From Hymenobacter sp. J193 (GTDB lineage Bacteria; Bacteroidota; Bacteroidia; Cytophagales; Hymenobacteraceae): DNA of 64,000 nt. The translations under genes and the position numbers were made by a program. The stretch lies in assembly GCF_024700075.1 (NCBI RefSeq), contig NZ_JAJONE010000001.1:3495001-3559000 (forward strand). Direction: 5' to 3'. The notes below the pieces were generated by a model. It was not told the DNA's origin. It ran no database searches and worked only from the letters and a program-made list of their open reading frames with translations. Within the stretch, counting starts at the first letter, position 1; every line of letters starts with the position of its first letter. Shown in pieces: positions 17,415-24,681 of this stretch.

Positions 17415-17960
17415 ATGATACCTGGTAATTCTTTAACTGAACCCGCCGGCAAAGCCGTTTTCCTGGACCGCGACGGGGTGCTGAACCGCGAAATGGGCGA
17501 CTACGTGTGGCGCCCCGCCGAATTTGAGGTACTGCCCGGCGTGCCCGAAGCGCTACAACGCCTCAAGGCCGCCGGCTATTATCTGGTCGTCGTGACCAAC
17601 CAGGCCGGCATTGCCAAGAAGCTCTACACTGCTACCGACGTGCAGGCTTGCCACGACAAGCTGCAGCAAGCCTGCGGCGGCGTACTCGATGCGCTGTACT
17701 TTGCTTCGGCCCATCCGTCGGTGTCGGAGTCGCTCCTGCGCAAGCCCGATTCGCTCATGCTCGAAAAAGCCATAGCCCGCTTTCACCTCGACCCGGCGCG
17801 GTGCTGGCTGGTGGGTGACCGGCTGCGCGACATAGAAGCCGGTACCAAGGTAGGCGTGCCGGGCATCCTGATCGGTGAAACGGAAGCCGTGGCGTTTGCC
17901 CGCCAGGCGCCCAGCCTGCTGGCCGCTACTGACCTGATTCTGGCTGCGCCGGCTGGGTAG
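17415..17960 (+). CDS. gmhB: D-glycero-D-manno-heptose 1,7-bisphosphate 7-phosphatase-like HAD enzyme
   Basis: 181 residues of the HAD-IIIA class. Motif I is FLDRDGVLN (nucleophile D18, acid D20), motif II VVVTNQAG, and the end has KPDSLMLEKA and WLVGDRLRDIEAG with the metal-binding Asp. In GmhB the D-x-D-G-V-L-N opening and the short cap are diagnostic; the zinc-binding cysteine loop of E. coli GmhB is not seen here, which also fits histidinol-phosphatase-like members. It would dephosphorylate heptose 1,7-bisphosphate during LPS core synthesis. It is divergent from hemG and appears to be leaderless. Confidence 0.75.
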   Translation: MIPGNSLTEPAGKAVFLDRDGVLNREMGDYVWRPAEFEVLPGVPEALQRLKAAGYYLVVVTNQAGIAKKLYTATDVQACHDKLQQACGGVLDALYFASAHPSVSESLLRKPDSLMLEKAIARFHLDPARCWLVGDRLRDIEAGTKVGVPGILIGETEAVAFARQAPSLLAATDLILAAPAG

Positions 17961-18047
17961 TGCAATGGCCTTGGTTTTCCCGAAAACGACGCGGGCCGCT
18001 TCCTGCCCTATGGCAAGAAGCAGCCCGCACGGTAGGGGAAGTCGGTA

Positions 18048-18197
18048 CTATTGCCGGGGCGCGGCATCGGCGGCGGAGGCCATAACGGGCGAAGCCTGGT
18101 GCGCGGCCAGCTTTACGGAAGTGTAAGCGGGGCATTGGGTGCGGCACGAGGCCAAACCTGCAACTCCCACAAAGGCCAGGAGAAGAAATTTTTTCAT
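18048..18197 (-). CDS. tiny lipoprotein, paralog A
   Basis: 49 residues starting MKKFLLLAFVGVAGLASC. The lipobox GLASC would be cut and lipidated by Lgt/LspA, leaving a mature peptide of about 32 residues that begins CRTQCPAYTSVK and ends in an Ala/Ser-rich tail. It shares CxxTQCPAYTS-K and SPVMAS-A with the gene at 18386. Function unknown; an unusually short mature lipoprotein with a conserved second Cys. A hairpin (GCGGGC...GCCCGC) lies just downstream around 17990-18030. Confidence 0.6.
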   Translation of the reverse strand: MKKFLLLAFVGVAGLASCRTQCPAYTSVKLAAHQASPVMASAADAAPRQ

Positions 18198-18320
18198 GAT
18201 TAAGTACAAAGAAAAACGGTGGGCAAACAAGAATGATTTTCTTGCTGTGAAAAGGATTTTAGTCGCCTAAACGTTCCCAAAGCCGTTTCATTATTCCTTT
18301 GTCCTAAAGTTCAGGGCACG

Positions 18321-18357
18321 AAAAAGCCGGCTCCCGAAATGACGGAAACCGGCTTTT
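18321..18357 (-). terminator. intrinsic terminator of lipoprotein B
   Basis: AAAGCCGG and CCGGCTTT form a stem around an 18-base loop, followed on the minus strand by a T-run. It lies 28 bases after the stop of the lipoprotein gene at 18386. Confidence 0.75.
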
Positions 18358-18385
18358 ATCCTATCAGCCTGTGCTGAAGAAAAGC

Positions 18386-18538
18386 TTACTGATGCTCGGC
18401 GCTGGTGGCAGTGCTGGCCATAACGGGCGAAGAAACGCGGTTGGCTTCTTTCGTGCTGGTGTAGGCGGGGCATTGGGTGCGGTTGCAGGCGCCCAGGCCT
18501 ACTAGGGCCACGGAGGCCAGAATCAGTAATTTTTTCAT
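18386..18538 (-). CDS. tiny lipoprotein, paralog B
   Basis: 50 residues starting MKKLLILASVALVGLGAC; the lipobox GLGAC gives a mature peptide of about 33 residues. The stretch RTQCPAYTSTK and SPVMAST are shared with the neighbour at 18048, so they arose by tandem duplication. A canonical promoter (TTG, 20-base spacer, TACTTTTG at 18581-18588 on the minus strand) and a terminator at 18321-18357 bracket it, which supports expression as a separate small gene. Role unknown. Confidence 0.65.
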   Translation of the reverse strand: MKKLLILASVALVGLGACNRTQCPAYTSTKEANRVSSPVMASTATSAEHQ

Positions 18539-18580
18539 CGTACGGGCAGAAAAGTTATAGTCGAAGAGGAAGTTGGAAGT

Positions 18581-18588
18581 CAAAAGTA
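18581..18588 (-). promoter_or_regulatory. lipoprotein B promoter
   Basis: Minus strand TACTTTTG with TTG 20 bases upstream (18609-18611 on the plus strand as CAA). Spacing fits the Bacteroidota sigma-A type promoter. Confidence 0.55.
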
Positions 18589-18633
18589 CAATTCCGGCGG
18601 GGGCGGCGCAACTATTCGCCCATTAAATATGCG

Positions 18634-20037
18634 CTATGCCTGATAGCCCAGGATGCGCATCATCGATTCGCCGTTCTGCTTTTCGGCAAACACGTAATCG
18701 GTGAGCGTGCCATCCGCGGCACGGTCCAGAATCACGTGCTTGGGCGCCGGAATCAGGCAGTGCTTGATGCCGCCATAGCCCGACAGGCTTTCCTGGTAGG
18801 CACCGGTATGGAAAAAGCCCACGTACAGTGGCTCGGTATCCCGGTCTGGGCGACGCTCCGGCAGAAATACCTGGTAGATGTGCTTTTCGGCGTTGTAGTA
18901 ATCCTGGGAGTCGCAGGTGAGGCCGCCCAGCTGCAGTTTTTTGTAGCGCTTGTTCCAGCCGTTAAGGGCCAGCATGATGAAGCGCTGGTTCAGGGCCCAG
19001 GTGTCGGGCAGGTTGGTGATGAACGAGCCATCAATCATGTACCACAGTTCCTTGTCGTTCTGCAGCTTCTCGTCCAGAATGGAGTAGATGGTAGCACCTG
19101 ACTCGCCCACCGTGAAAATACCGAACTCGGTGAAGATGTCCGGCTCCGGCACTTCCTCCTCCTGGCAAATACGCTGAATGGTGCGCAGCACCTCTTCAAT
19201 CATGTACGCATAGTCGTACTCCTTCTGAATGGAGGTCTGGATGGGCAGGCCGCCACCGATGTCGATGGTGGTGAGGGTAGGGCAGACCTTGCGCAACTCG
19301 CAGTACTTATGCACGAAGCGGCTCAGCTCCGACCAGTAATAGCTGGTGTCCTTGATGCCCGTGTTGATGAAGTAGTGCAGCATCGTGAGCTCAAAGCGCG
19401 GGTCGTCCTTGATTTTCTGCTCGTAGAGCGGCAGCGCGTCGGCGTAGCGGATACCCAGGCGGGAGGTGTAGAACTGAAAGCGCGGCTCCTCGTCGGAAGC
19501 CAGGCGCATGCCCACGTTGCACTTCTCGCGCACGTTATCGTGGTAGTACTCCACCTCGTTGGGCGAGTCGAGGATGGGCATGCAGTTCACGAAGCCTTCG
19601 TTGATGAGGCTGGTGATTTCGCGCTTGTATTCTTCCGGCTTGAAGCCGTTACAGATAATGTAGGTGTCCTTCGAAACCTTGCCTTTCTGGTGCATGGCCC
19701 GGATGATGCTGGTATCAAACCACGACGAGGTTTCGATATGCACGCCGTTTTTAAGGGCTTCCTCCACCACAAAGCTGAAGTGCGAGGCCTTGGTGCAGTA
19801 AGCATAGGAGTACTTGCCCTGGTAGCCAATCTTCTCAATGCCGGCCCGGAACCACTCCTTGGCCCGCTGAATCTGGGAGGAAATCTTGGGCAGGTAGGTG
19901 AGGCGTAGGGGCGTGCCGTGCTTCTTGACCAGCGCCATCAGGTCGATGTCGTTGAAGCGCAGCTCATTTTGCTCTACCTGAAACTCGTCGGTAGGAAAGT
20001 CGAACGTCTGGGAAATCAGGTCGTGGTAGGTATCCAT
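18634..20037 (-). CDS. speA: biosynthetic arginine decarboxylase
   Basis: 467 residues, fold-type III PLP enzyme (alanine racemase-like barrel plus beta domain). The pyridoxal lysine lies in YAYCTKASHF (K83), the phosphate loop is DIGGGLPIQ near residue 258, and GGLTCDSQD carries the C-terminal catalytic Cys/Asp from the partner subunit. It converts arginine to agmatine and CO2 in the cytosol, the first step of the arginine route to putrescine. It is shorter than the E. coli SpeA (about 660) but normal for this Bacteroidota group. Divergent from the arginase-family gene at 20284, which fits a polyamine module. Confidence 0.92.
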   Translation of the reverse strand: MDTYHDLISQTFDFPTDEFQVEQNELRFNDIDLMALVKKHGTPLRLTYLPKISSQIQRAKEWFRAGIEKIGYQGKYSYAYCTKASHFSFVVEEALKNGVHIETSSWFDTSIIRAMHQKGKVSKDTYIICNGFKPEEYKREITSLINEGFVNCMPILDSPNEVEYYHDNVREKCNVGMRLASDEEPRFQFYTSRLGIRYADALPLYEQKIKDDPRFELTMLHYFINTGIKDTSYYWSELSRFVHKYCELRKVCPTLTTIDIGGGLPIQTSIQKEYDYAYMIEEVLRTIQRICQEEEVPEPDIFTEFGIFTVGESGATIYSILDEKLQNDKELWYMIDGSFITNLPDTWALNQRFIMLALNGWNKRYKKLQLGGLTCDSQDYYNAEKHIYQVFLPERRPDRDTEPLYVGFFHTGAYQESLSGYGGIKHCLIPAPKHVILDRAADGTLTDYVFAEKQNGESMMRILGYQA

Positions 20038-20067
20038 TGAAGGAGGGGAGAGGAGAAGTTAAAAGAA

Positions 20068-20097
20068 CTGTCATCCTTCGCAAGCGCAGGATGACAG
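20068..20097. repeat. short palindrome in the speA leader
   Basis: CTGTCATCCTTCGC and GCGCAGGATGACAG are separated by two bases and form a 14-bp stem with one mismatch. It shares the GTCAT-CC core with the longer dispersed palindromes and lies between speA and its promoter, so it would be in the 5' leader. Confidence 0.6.
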
Positions 20098-20139
20098 GAG
20101 ATTTTCAACTGGTCGAGCTTTTGCCGAACTTAGTGCCCG

Positions 20140-20147
20140 CAAAGATA
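20140..20147 (-). promoter_or_regulatory. speA promoter -7 element
   Basis: Minus strand TATCTTTG, a perfect TAnnTTTG. It gives a leader of about 95 bases containing the palindrome 20068-20097. The bases next to it (CCCCGCCTGCGGGG, 20147-20161) form a small hairpin. Confidence 0.5.
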
Positions 20148-20283
20148 CCCCGCCTGCGGGGTTTTGGTTGTGCTTTGTTCGTTGGTTGCGCCGGAAGGTC
20201 CGCGCGCGTCAAGCCTGAGAGGACCCCACCCGCTCAATCGGCAAGCATCTAAACCACTCTAACCCTTTTCCTGCCAATGTAAT

Positions 20284-21258
20284 ATGCGACGCATCAAGCT
20301 TCTGGAAGTCCGCTCCGAACTTGGAGCCGGAACCCGTGGCGCCAGCCTGGGCATCGACGCCCTCAAGGTGGCCTGCCTCAACAAGGGCTCCGACTACTTC
20401 CGCCGGTTCAACTCGGTTCACATTCCGGACCTGAACCATGTGCTCTTCGACAAAACCCATTTCCCGAAGGCCAAGCACATCGACTCTATTTACACGGTGC
20501 AGAAAGGCATTGCCAGCACCGTGGAGCAAACCCTGCGCTTCGGCGAGTTTCCGCTGGTACTAGCCGGCGACCATAGCAACGCCTCCGCCACCATTGCGGG
20601 CATCAAGGCGGCTTATCCGCACAAGACTTTGGGCGTGGTGTGGGTAGATGCCCATGCCGATATTCACTCGCCCTACACCACCCCGTCCGGCAACATGCAC
20701 GGCATGCCCCTGGCTATCAGCCTCGGCGACGACAACCGCCAGTGCCAGCGCAACCAGCCCGAGCCGGAAACCGAATTCTTCTGGCAGCGCCTGAAAGACC
20801 TGGGCGAGCCGGGCCCCAAAATCACGGGCGAGCATCTGATCTACGTGGTGGTGCGCGACACAGAGGCCGAGGAAAACGCTATTATTGAGCGCCTGGGCAT
20901 CAAAAACTACAAGCTCGACGAAGTAAAGGCCAAAGGCACCCGCCAGGTAGCACGTGAGATTTACGAGCGGCTGCGCTTCTGCGACATGGTGTACATCAGC
21001 TTCGACGTAGACTCGCTGGACTCGCGCTTCTCGAAGGGCACCGGCACGCCCGTGGAGGAAGGCCTGAACGTGGAAGAAGCCATCAGCCTGTGCCGCGCCC
21101 TGCTCGACAACGACCGGGTAGTGTGCTTTGAGATGGTGGAAATCAACCCCACCCTGGACTCCGAAAATACCATGGCCACTAACGCCTTCGATATTCTGGA
21201 AGCCGCCACCGACGCTATTCAGCGCCGCCTGCGCCTGGAGGAAGTCGTAAGCCGGTAG
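20284..21258 (+). CDS. arginase/agmatinase family ureohydrolase
   Basis: 324 residues. The binuclear manganese site of the family is visible: AGDHSNAS (about 93-100), VWVDAHADIHSP (about 121-132) with both Asp and His ligands, and SFDVDSLDS (about 240). The family hydrolyses arginine to ornithine and urea or agmatine to putrescine and urea. Its position back to back with speA, which makes agmatine, argues for agmatinase activity, but Bacteroidota members of this sequence type are usually named arginase, so I give no symbol. A hairpin terminator at 21281-21329 follows directly. Confidence 0.88.
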   Translation: MRRIKLLEVRSELGAGTRGASLGIDALKVACLNKGSDYFRRFNSVHIPDLNHVLFDKTHFPKAKHIDSIYTVQKGIASTVEQTLRFGEFPLVLAGDHSNASATIAGIKAAYPHKTLGVVWVDAHADIHSPYTTPSGNMHGMPLAISLGDDNRQCQRNQPEPETEFFWQRLKDLGEPGPKITGEHLIYVVVRDTEAEENAIIERLGIKNYKLDEVKAKGTRQVAREIYERLRFCDMVYISFDVDSLDSRFSKGTGTPVEEGLNVEEAISLCRALLDNDRVVCFEMVEINPTLDSENTMATNAFDILEAATDAIQRRLRLEEVVSR

Positions 21259-21280
21259 CCGCCGCTTGCCAAACCCGAAA

Positions 21281-21329
21281 AAGCGGATACATTCGTGGCC
21301 AGCGCCGCGGAAGTATCCGCTTGCTTTTT
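21281..21329 (+). terminator. terminator after arginase-family gene, abutting the next start
   Basis: AAGCGGATAC (21281-21290) pairs perfectly with GTATCCGCTT (21313-21322) across a 22-base loop, followed by GCTTTTT. It ends only four bases before the ATG at 21334. Confidence 0.7.
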
Positions 21330-21333
21330 AGCT

Positions 21334-21774
21334 ATGAAATACTCCCTGCTTTTCCTATCTGGCGCCCTAGCGCTGCTGGCCTCCTGCACTACCATGCCCC
21401 CCACGGCGGGCAGCGGCGGCCAGCATGCGGCCGTAGCAGCCGAGGATTCCATTACCGGTACCGTAGCTTACCGGGAGCGGATAGCCCTCTCGCCCACGGC
21501 TGTGGTGCGCCTCCAGCTGCAGGACGTTTCCCGGCAGGATGCCGCCGCCGTGGTTATCGACTCGGTGACGCTACGGCCCCAGGGGCGGCAGGTGCCGCTG
21601 GCTTTCACCCTGCGCTTCGACCCGGCCCGCATCCAGGAAAACATGACCTACGCCTTGCAGGCGCGCATCGAGGACGGCGGTCAGCTGCTGTTCGTCAGCG
21701 ACGTGTCTTACCCGGTGCTCACGCGCGGCAACCCCCGGCAGGTGCAGATGATGCTGCGCCGGGCCAGCCGGTAG
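21334..21774 (+). CDS. YbaY-like lipoprotein
   Basis: 146 residues. A signal peptide ending in the lipobox LLASC (cleaved before C19) is followed by about 125 residues that fit the YbaY/DUF306-type lipoprotein fold: ITGTVAYRERIALSPTAVVR, VRLQLQDVSRQD and PLAFTLRFDPARIQENMTYA are the characteristic strand pairs. Members are periplasmic outer-membrane lipoproteins sometimes called META/HslJ-like or type III secretion pilotin-like; none has a settled function in this phylum. The start follows the upstream terminator by four bases, so its own promoter must lie inside or before that hairpin. Confidence 0.75.
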   Translation: MKYSLLFLSGALALLASCTTMPPTAGSGGQHAAVAAEDSITGTVAYRERIALSPTAVVRLQLQDVSRQDAAAVVIDSVTLRPQGRQVPLAFTLRFDPARIQENMTYALQARIEDGGQLLFVSDVSYPVLTRGNPRQVQMMLRRASR

Positions 21775-21794
21775 CCCGGGCGAAGTCGCAACTT

Positions 21795-21828
21795 TTTGGC
21801 CGCCATCTGACCGGGCTTTCTACCTTTG
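21795..21828 (+). promoter_or_regulatory. argS promoter, canonical TTTG-N22-TACCTTTG
   Basis: TTTG at 21795-21798, a 22-base gap and TACCTTTG at 21821-21828 make the best promoter match in the window. The transcript would start near 21835 and run about 200 bases before the argS GTG. Confidence 0.65.
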
Positions 21829-21866
21829 CGGCGGCAGCGGCCGAAGTCGGGAGCTGCCCAATCTTT

Positions 21867-21908
21867 ATGAAGTCCAGCCCCTGTAGCCAGTTTCAACGAC
21901 GATTCTAG
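21867..21908 (+). CDS. possible 13-residue leader peptide of argS
   Basis: A short open frame, MKSSPCSQFQRRF, lies in the argS leader about 32 bases after the predicted transcript start. It has two adjacent arginine codons (CGA CGA, 21897-21902), a codon that looks rare here. Its stop codon (21906-21908) overlaps the first base of the following stem. This is the arrangement of amino-acid leader peptides, and argS loads arginine. It may also be a chance frame. Confidence 0.35.
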   Translation: MKSSPCSQFQRRF

Positions 21909-21960
21909 CGTAAGCTGCACCTGCCGGATTTTTCCGGGCCGGGCGGCTGCGGGTTACGCT
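21907..21960 (+). promoter_or_regulatory. structured argS leader, candidate attenuator
   Basis: AGCGTAA (21907-21913) pairs with TTACGCT (21954-21960), and inside it CCGGA (21924-21928) pairs with TCCGG (21933-21937). A ribosome stalled on the Arg codons at 21897-21902 would cover the 5' side of the outer stem. There is no clear U-run after it, so control of translation or a Rho-type mechanism would have to be considered. Confidence 0.35.
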
Positions 21961-22034
21961 TCTTCGGCTGGCTACCTATTCGGGAACCTTGGCTTGGTAC
22001 TGGGCCCGCTTCATCTTCGCATTTCGCTTTTTCT

Positions 22035-23828
22035 GTGCAACAACTCGAACAAAAACTCAAAGCAGCCCTGGGCGCGGCCATTCAACAGGTTTTCGGCCAG
22101 GAAGTGCCGGCCAGTCAGCTCACACTGCAGCCCACGCGCAAGGACTTTGCCGGTCAGTTTACGCTCGTTACGTTCCCCTTTACCAAACTTCTGGGCAAAG
22201 GTCCCGAGCAGATTGGGCAGGCCGTAGGCGAGTGGCTGGTAGCTAATACGCCTCAGGTGCAGGGCTATAACGTGGTGAAGGGCTTTCTGAACCTGGAAGT
22301 AGCTGACGCCGAGTGGGTAAAAGTGTTCATTCAGCTCCACCAGACGCCCGCCGGTACGCCCGTGCCCACCGGCGGCCCGCAGAACGTGGTGGTGGAATAT
22401 TCCTCGCCTAACACCAACAAGCCCCTGCACCTGGGCCACTTGCGCAACAACTTCCTGGGCTACTCGGTGGCTGAGATTCTGAAAGCTACCGGCGCTACCG
22501 TCACCAAAGCCAACCTCGTCAACGACCGGGGCATCCACATCTGCAAGTCGATGCTGGCTTATCTGCAGTACGGGCAGGGCGAAACCCCACAGAGCGCCGG
22601 CATCAAAGGCGACCATCTGGCGGGCAAGTACTACGTGCTGTTTGAGAAGCACTACCGCGAGCAGGTGCGGCAGCTCGAAGCCGAAGGCGTACTGCCCGAC
22701 GTAGCCAAGCGCCAGGCCCCCATGATGCTGGAAGCCCAGGACATGCTGCGCCAGTGGGAAGCCGGCGACGAAGCCGTAGTAAGCCTCTGGCGCCAGATGA
22801 ACGGCTGGGTGTACGAGGGCTTCGACGCGACCTATAAGAGCATCGGCGTCGACTTCGACAAGTATTACTACGAGTCGGGCACCTACCTGCTGGGCAAGGA
22901 GCGGGTGGAGGAAGGCCTGCAGAAAGGCGTGTTCTTCAAGAAGGAAGACGGCTCCGTGTGGGTAGACCTGAAGGAAGAAGGCCTCGACGAAAAGCTGCTG
23001 CTCCGCGCCGACGGCACCAGCGTGTACATCACCCAGGACCTGGGCACGGCCGAGCTGAAGTACCAGGATTTCGGCTACGACCTGAGTGTGTACGTCATTG
23101 CCGACGAGCAGAACTACCACATGCAGGTGCTCAAGGCGGTGCTCAAAAAGCTGGGCAAGCCCTACGCCGACGCCATCTACCACCTCAGCTACGGCATGGT
23201 GGATCTGCCTTCCGGCAAGATGAAGTCCCGCGAAGGCACTGTGGTAGACGCCGATGAGCTGGTGCGCGAGGTGGTAGAAGCCGCCAAAGCCGCTACCCTC
23301 GAAAAGGGCAAAACCGAAGGCCTCAGCGAGCAGGAAGCTGACCAGTTGTACCACATGCTGGGCTTGGGCGCCCTCAAATACTACCTGCTGAAAGTCGACC
23401 CCAAGAAGCGGATGCTCTTCAACCCCGAGGAGTCGGTGAGCTTAGAAGGTCATACCGGGCCGTTTATTCAGTACTCACACGCCCGTATTTCGGCCATCCG
23501 GCGCAAAGCGGCTGAACTGGGCCTTACCGAAGACGCTGACCTGAGCAGTATTACGGAGCTGCACGCCACCGAGCGGGAACTGGTGCAGGAACTGGCCCGC
23601 TACGCCACCGTAATAGCCGAAGCCGCCCGCACCCAGTCGCCGGCCGTAGTGGCGCAGTACGCTTATGATTTGGCCAAGGCTTATAACCGGGTATATACTG
23701 AAGTGGAAATCTTCCGCGAAGCCGACGAAGACAAAAAAGCCTTCCGCGTGGCTCTGTCGGCCCAAACGGCGCAGGCCATCAAGGCCAGCATGGGGCTGCT
23801 TGGCATTCAGGTGCCCGAGCGGATGTAA
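22035..23828 (+). CDS. argS: arginyl-tRNA synthetase
   Basis: 597 residues, class Ia synthetase that charges tRNA-Arg in the cytosol. It has the N-terminal Add-1 domain, the HIGH signature in SSPNTNKPLHLGHLRN (about 118-133), the VTKANLVNDRGIHICKSM segment, the KMSKS-equivalent loop GKMKSREGT, and the DALR anticodon-binding end (HARISAIRRKAAEL, SPAVVAQYAYDLAKAYNRVY). The start is a GTG at 22035, giving the expected N-terminus QQLEQKLKAAL. It has its own promoter and a long leader with an Arg-codon reading frame. It ends before a strong terminator. Confidence 0.97.
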   Translation: MQQLEQKLKAALGAAIQQVFGQEVPASQLTLQPTRKDFAGQFTLVTFPFTKLLGKGPEQIGQAVGEWLVANTPQVQGYNVVKGFLNLEVADAEWVKVFIQLHQTPAGTPVPTGGPQNVVVEYSSPNTNKPLHLGHLRNNFLGYSVAEILKATGATVTKANLVNDRGIHICKSMLAYLQYGQGETPQSAGIKGDHLAGKYYVLFEKHYREQVRQLEAEGVLPDVAKRQAPMMLEAQDMLRQWEAGDEAVVSLWRQMNGWVYEGFDATYKSIGVDFDKYYYESGTYLLGKERVEEGLQKGVFFKKEDGSVWVDLKEEGLDEKLLLRADGTSVYITQDLGTAELKYQDFGYDLSVYVIADEQNYHMQVLKAVLKKLGKPYADAIYHLSYGMVDLPSGKMKSREGTVVDADELVREVVEAAKAATLEKGKTEGLSEQEADQLYHMLGLGALKYYLLKVDPKKRMLFNPEESVSLEGHTGPFIQYSHARISAIRRKAAELGLTEDADLSSITELHATERELVQELARYATVIAEAARTQSPAVVAQYAYDLAKAYNRVYTEVEIFREADEDKKAFRVALSAQTAQAIKASMGLLGIQVPERM

Positions 23829-23857
23829 CACACGTGAGCGGTAAATTGCCTCAAATG

Positions 23858-23901
23858 ATAAGTCCTTAGCGTATACCTCACGCTAAGGACTTATTGCGTT
23901 T
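23858..23901 (+). terminator. argS terminator
   Basis: A perfect 15-bp stem (23858-23872 and 23880-23894) around a 7-base loop, followed by TGCGTTTTT. It lies 30 bases after the argS stop. Confidence 0.85.
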
Positions 23902-23933
23902 TTAAAACCCAGAGCAGAGAGAAGAAGCATTGC

Positions 23934-23953
23934 TTCGCGCTGCTCACAATGAC
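23934..23953. repeat. half copy of the GTCATTGTGAGC repeat
   Basis: GCATTGCTTCGCGCTGCTCACAATGAC matches one arm of the long palindrome at 58886-59110 but has no partner arm here. It ends nine bases before the LOG start codon, so it would lie in its leader. Confidence 0.5.
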
Positions 23954-23961
23954 AACTGAGA

Positions 23962-24543
23962 ATGAAAAGCATAGCTGTGTATTGCGGGGCCAACAGCGGC
24001 TCCAACGAGCTGTTCACCCAGCAGGCCCTGCTGATGGGCCGCACCCTGGCTGAACGGGGGCAGACGCTGGTGTACGGCGGCGGCCGCGTGGGGCTGATGG
24101 GCGCCGTAGCCGATGGAGCCCTCCGGCACGGCGGCCGGGTAGTGGGCGTCATTCCCGATTTCCTGGCCGATAAAGAGTTGGCGCACCTCGGCGTTACGGA
24201 GCTGCACGTGGTGAAAAGCATGCACGAGCGGAAGCTAAAGATGGCCGAGCTGGCCGAAGGCTTCGTGGCCATGCCCGGCGGCTTTGGTACGCTGGAAGAG
24301 CTGTTTGAGGTACTTACCTGGGGCCAGCTGGGGCTGCACCGCAAGCCGGTGGCCGTGCTGAACGTGGCCGGCTACTACGACCACCTGCTCCGCGCCCTTG
24401 ACCACATGGCCAGTGAAGAGCTGCTGCGCCAGGAACACCGCGCCCAGCTGCTGCAGAATGAAGACCCGGCGACTCTGCTCGATCAGATGGCTCGTTGGCA
24501 GCCCGTCGACGTGGAGAAGTGGCTTACGCCCCGCACTACCTGA
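23962..24543 (+). CDS. LOG family protein (TIGR00730 type)
   Basis: 193 residues, a lysine-decarboxylase-like Rossmann protein. It has the nucleotide loop GGGRVGLMG (39-47) and the signature PGGFGTLEE (105-113) that defines LOG phosphoribohydrolases, which split nucleoside 5'-monophosphates (cytokinin riboside phosphates in plants and some bacteria, purine or pyrimidine nucleotides in PpnN-like members). The substrate here cannot be read from the sequence. Cytosolic dimer by family knowledge. The gene is preceded by the argS terminator and a half repeat and is transcribed alone. Confidence 0.9.
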   Translation: MKSIAVYCGANSGSNELFTQQALLMGRTLAERGQTLVYGGGRVGLMGAVADGALRHGGRVVGVIPDFLADKELAHLGVTELHVVKSMHERKLKMAELAEGFVAMPGGFGTLEELFEVLTWGQLGLHRKPVAVLNVAGYYDHLLRALDHMASEELLRQEHRAQLLQNEDPATLLDQMARWQPVDVEKWLTPRTT

Positions 24544-24681
24544 GCCCGAATGGCCTCGGCAAAGAGTGGGGAGTAGAGTAGCTGCGAAACCGTTATCTTC
24601 GGGTAAGTGAACATGTGTGCGTAGCCGGCGTTACCTTGGCGCCGGCAAGTGCATTTCCGCTCTTCTCTCCACCGCTCCTCT

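Noticed and set aside
22011..23354. Open frame of 447 codons on the minus strand over argS
   Set aside because: Antisense shadow of argS with no recognisable motif.
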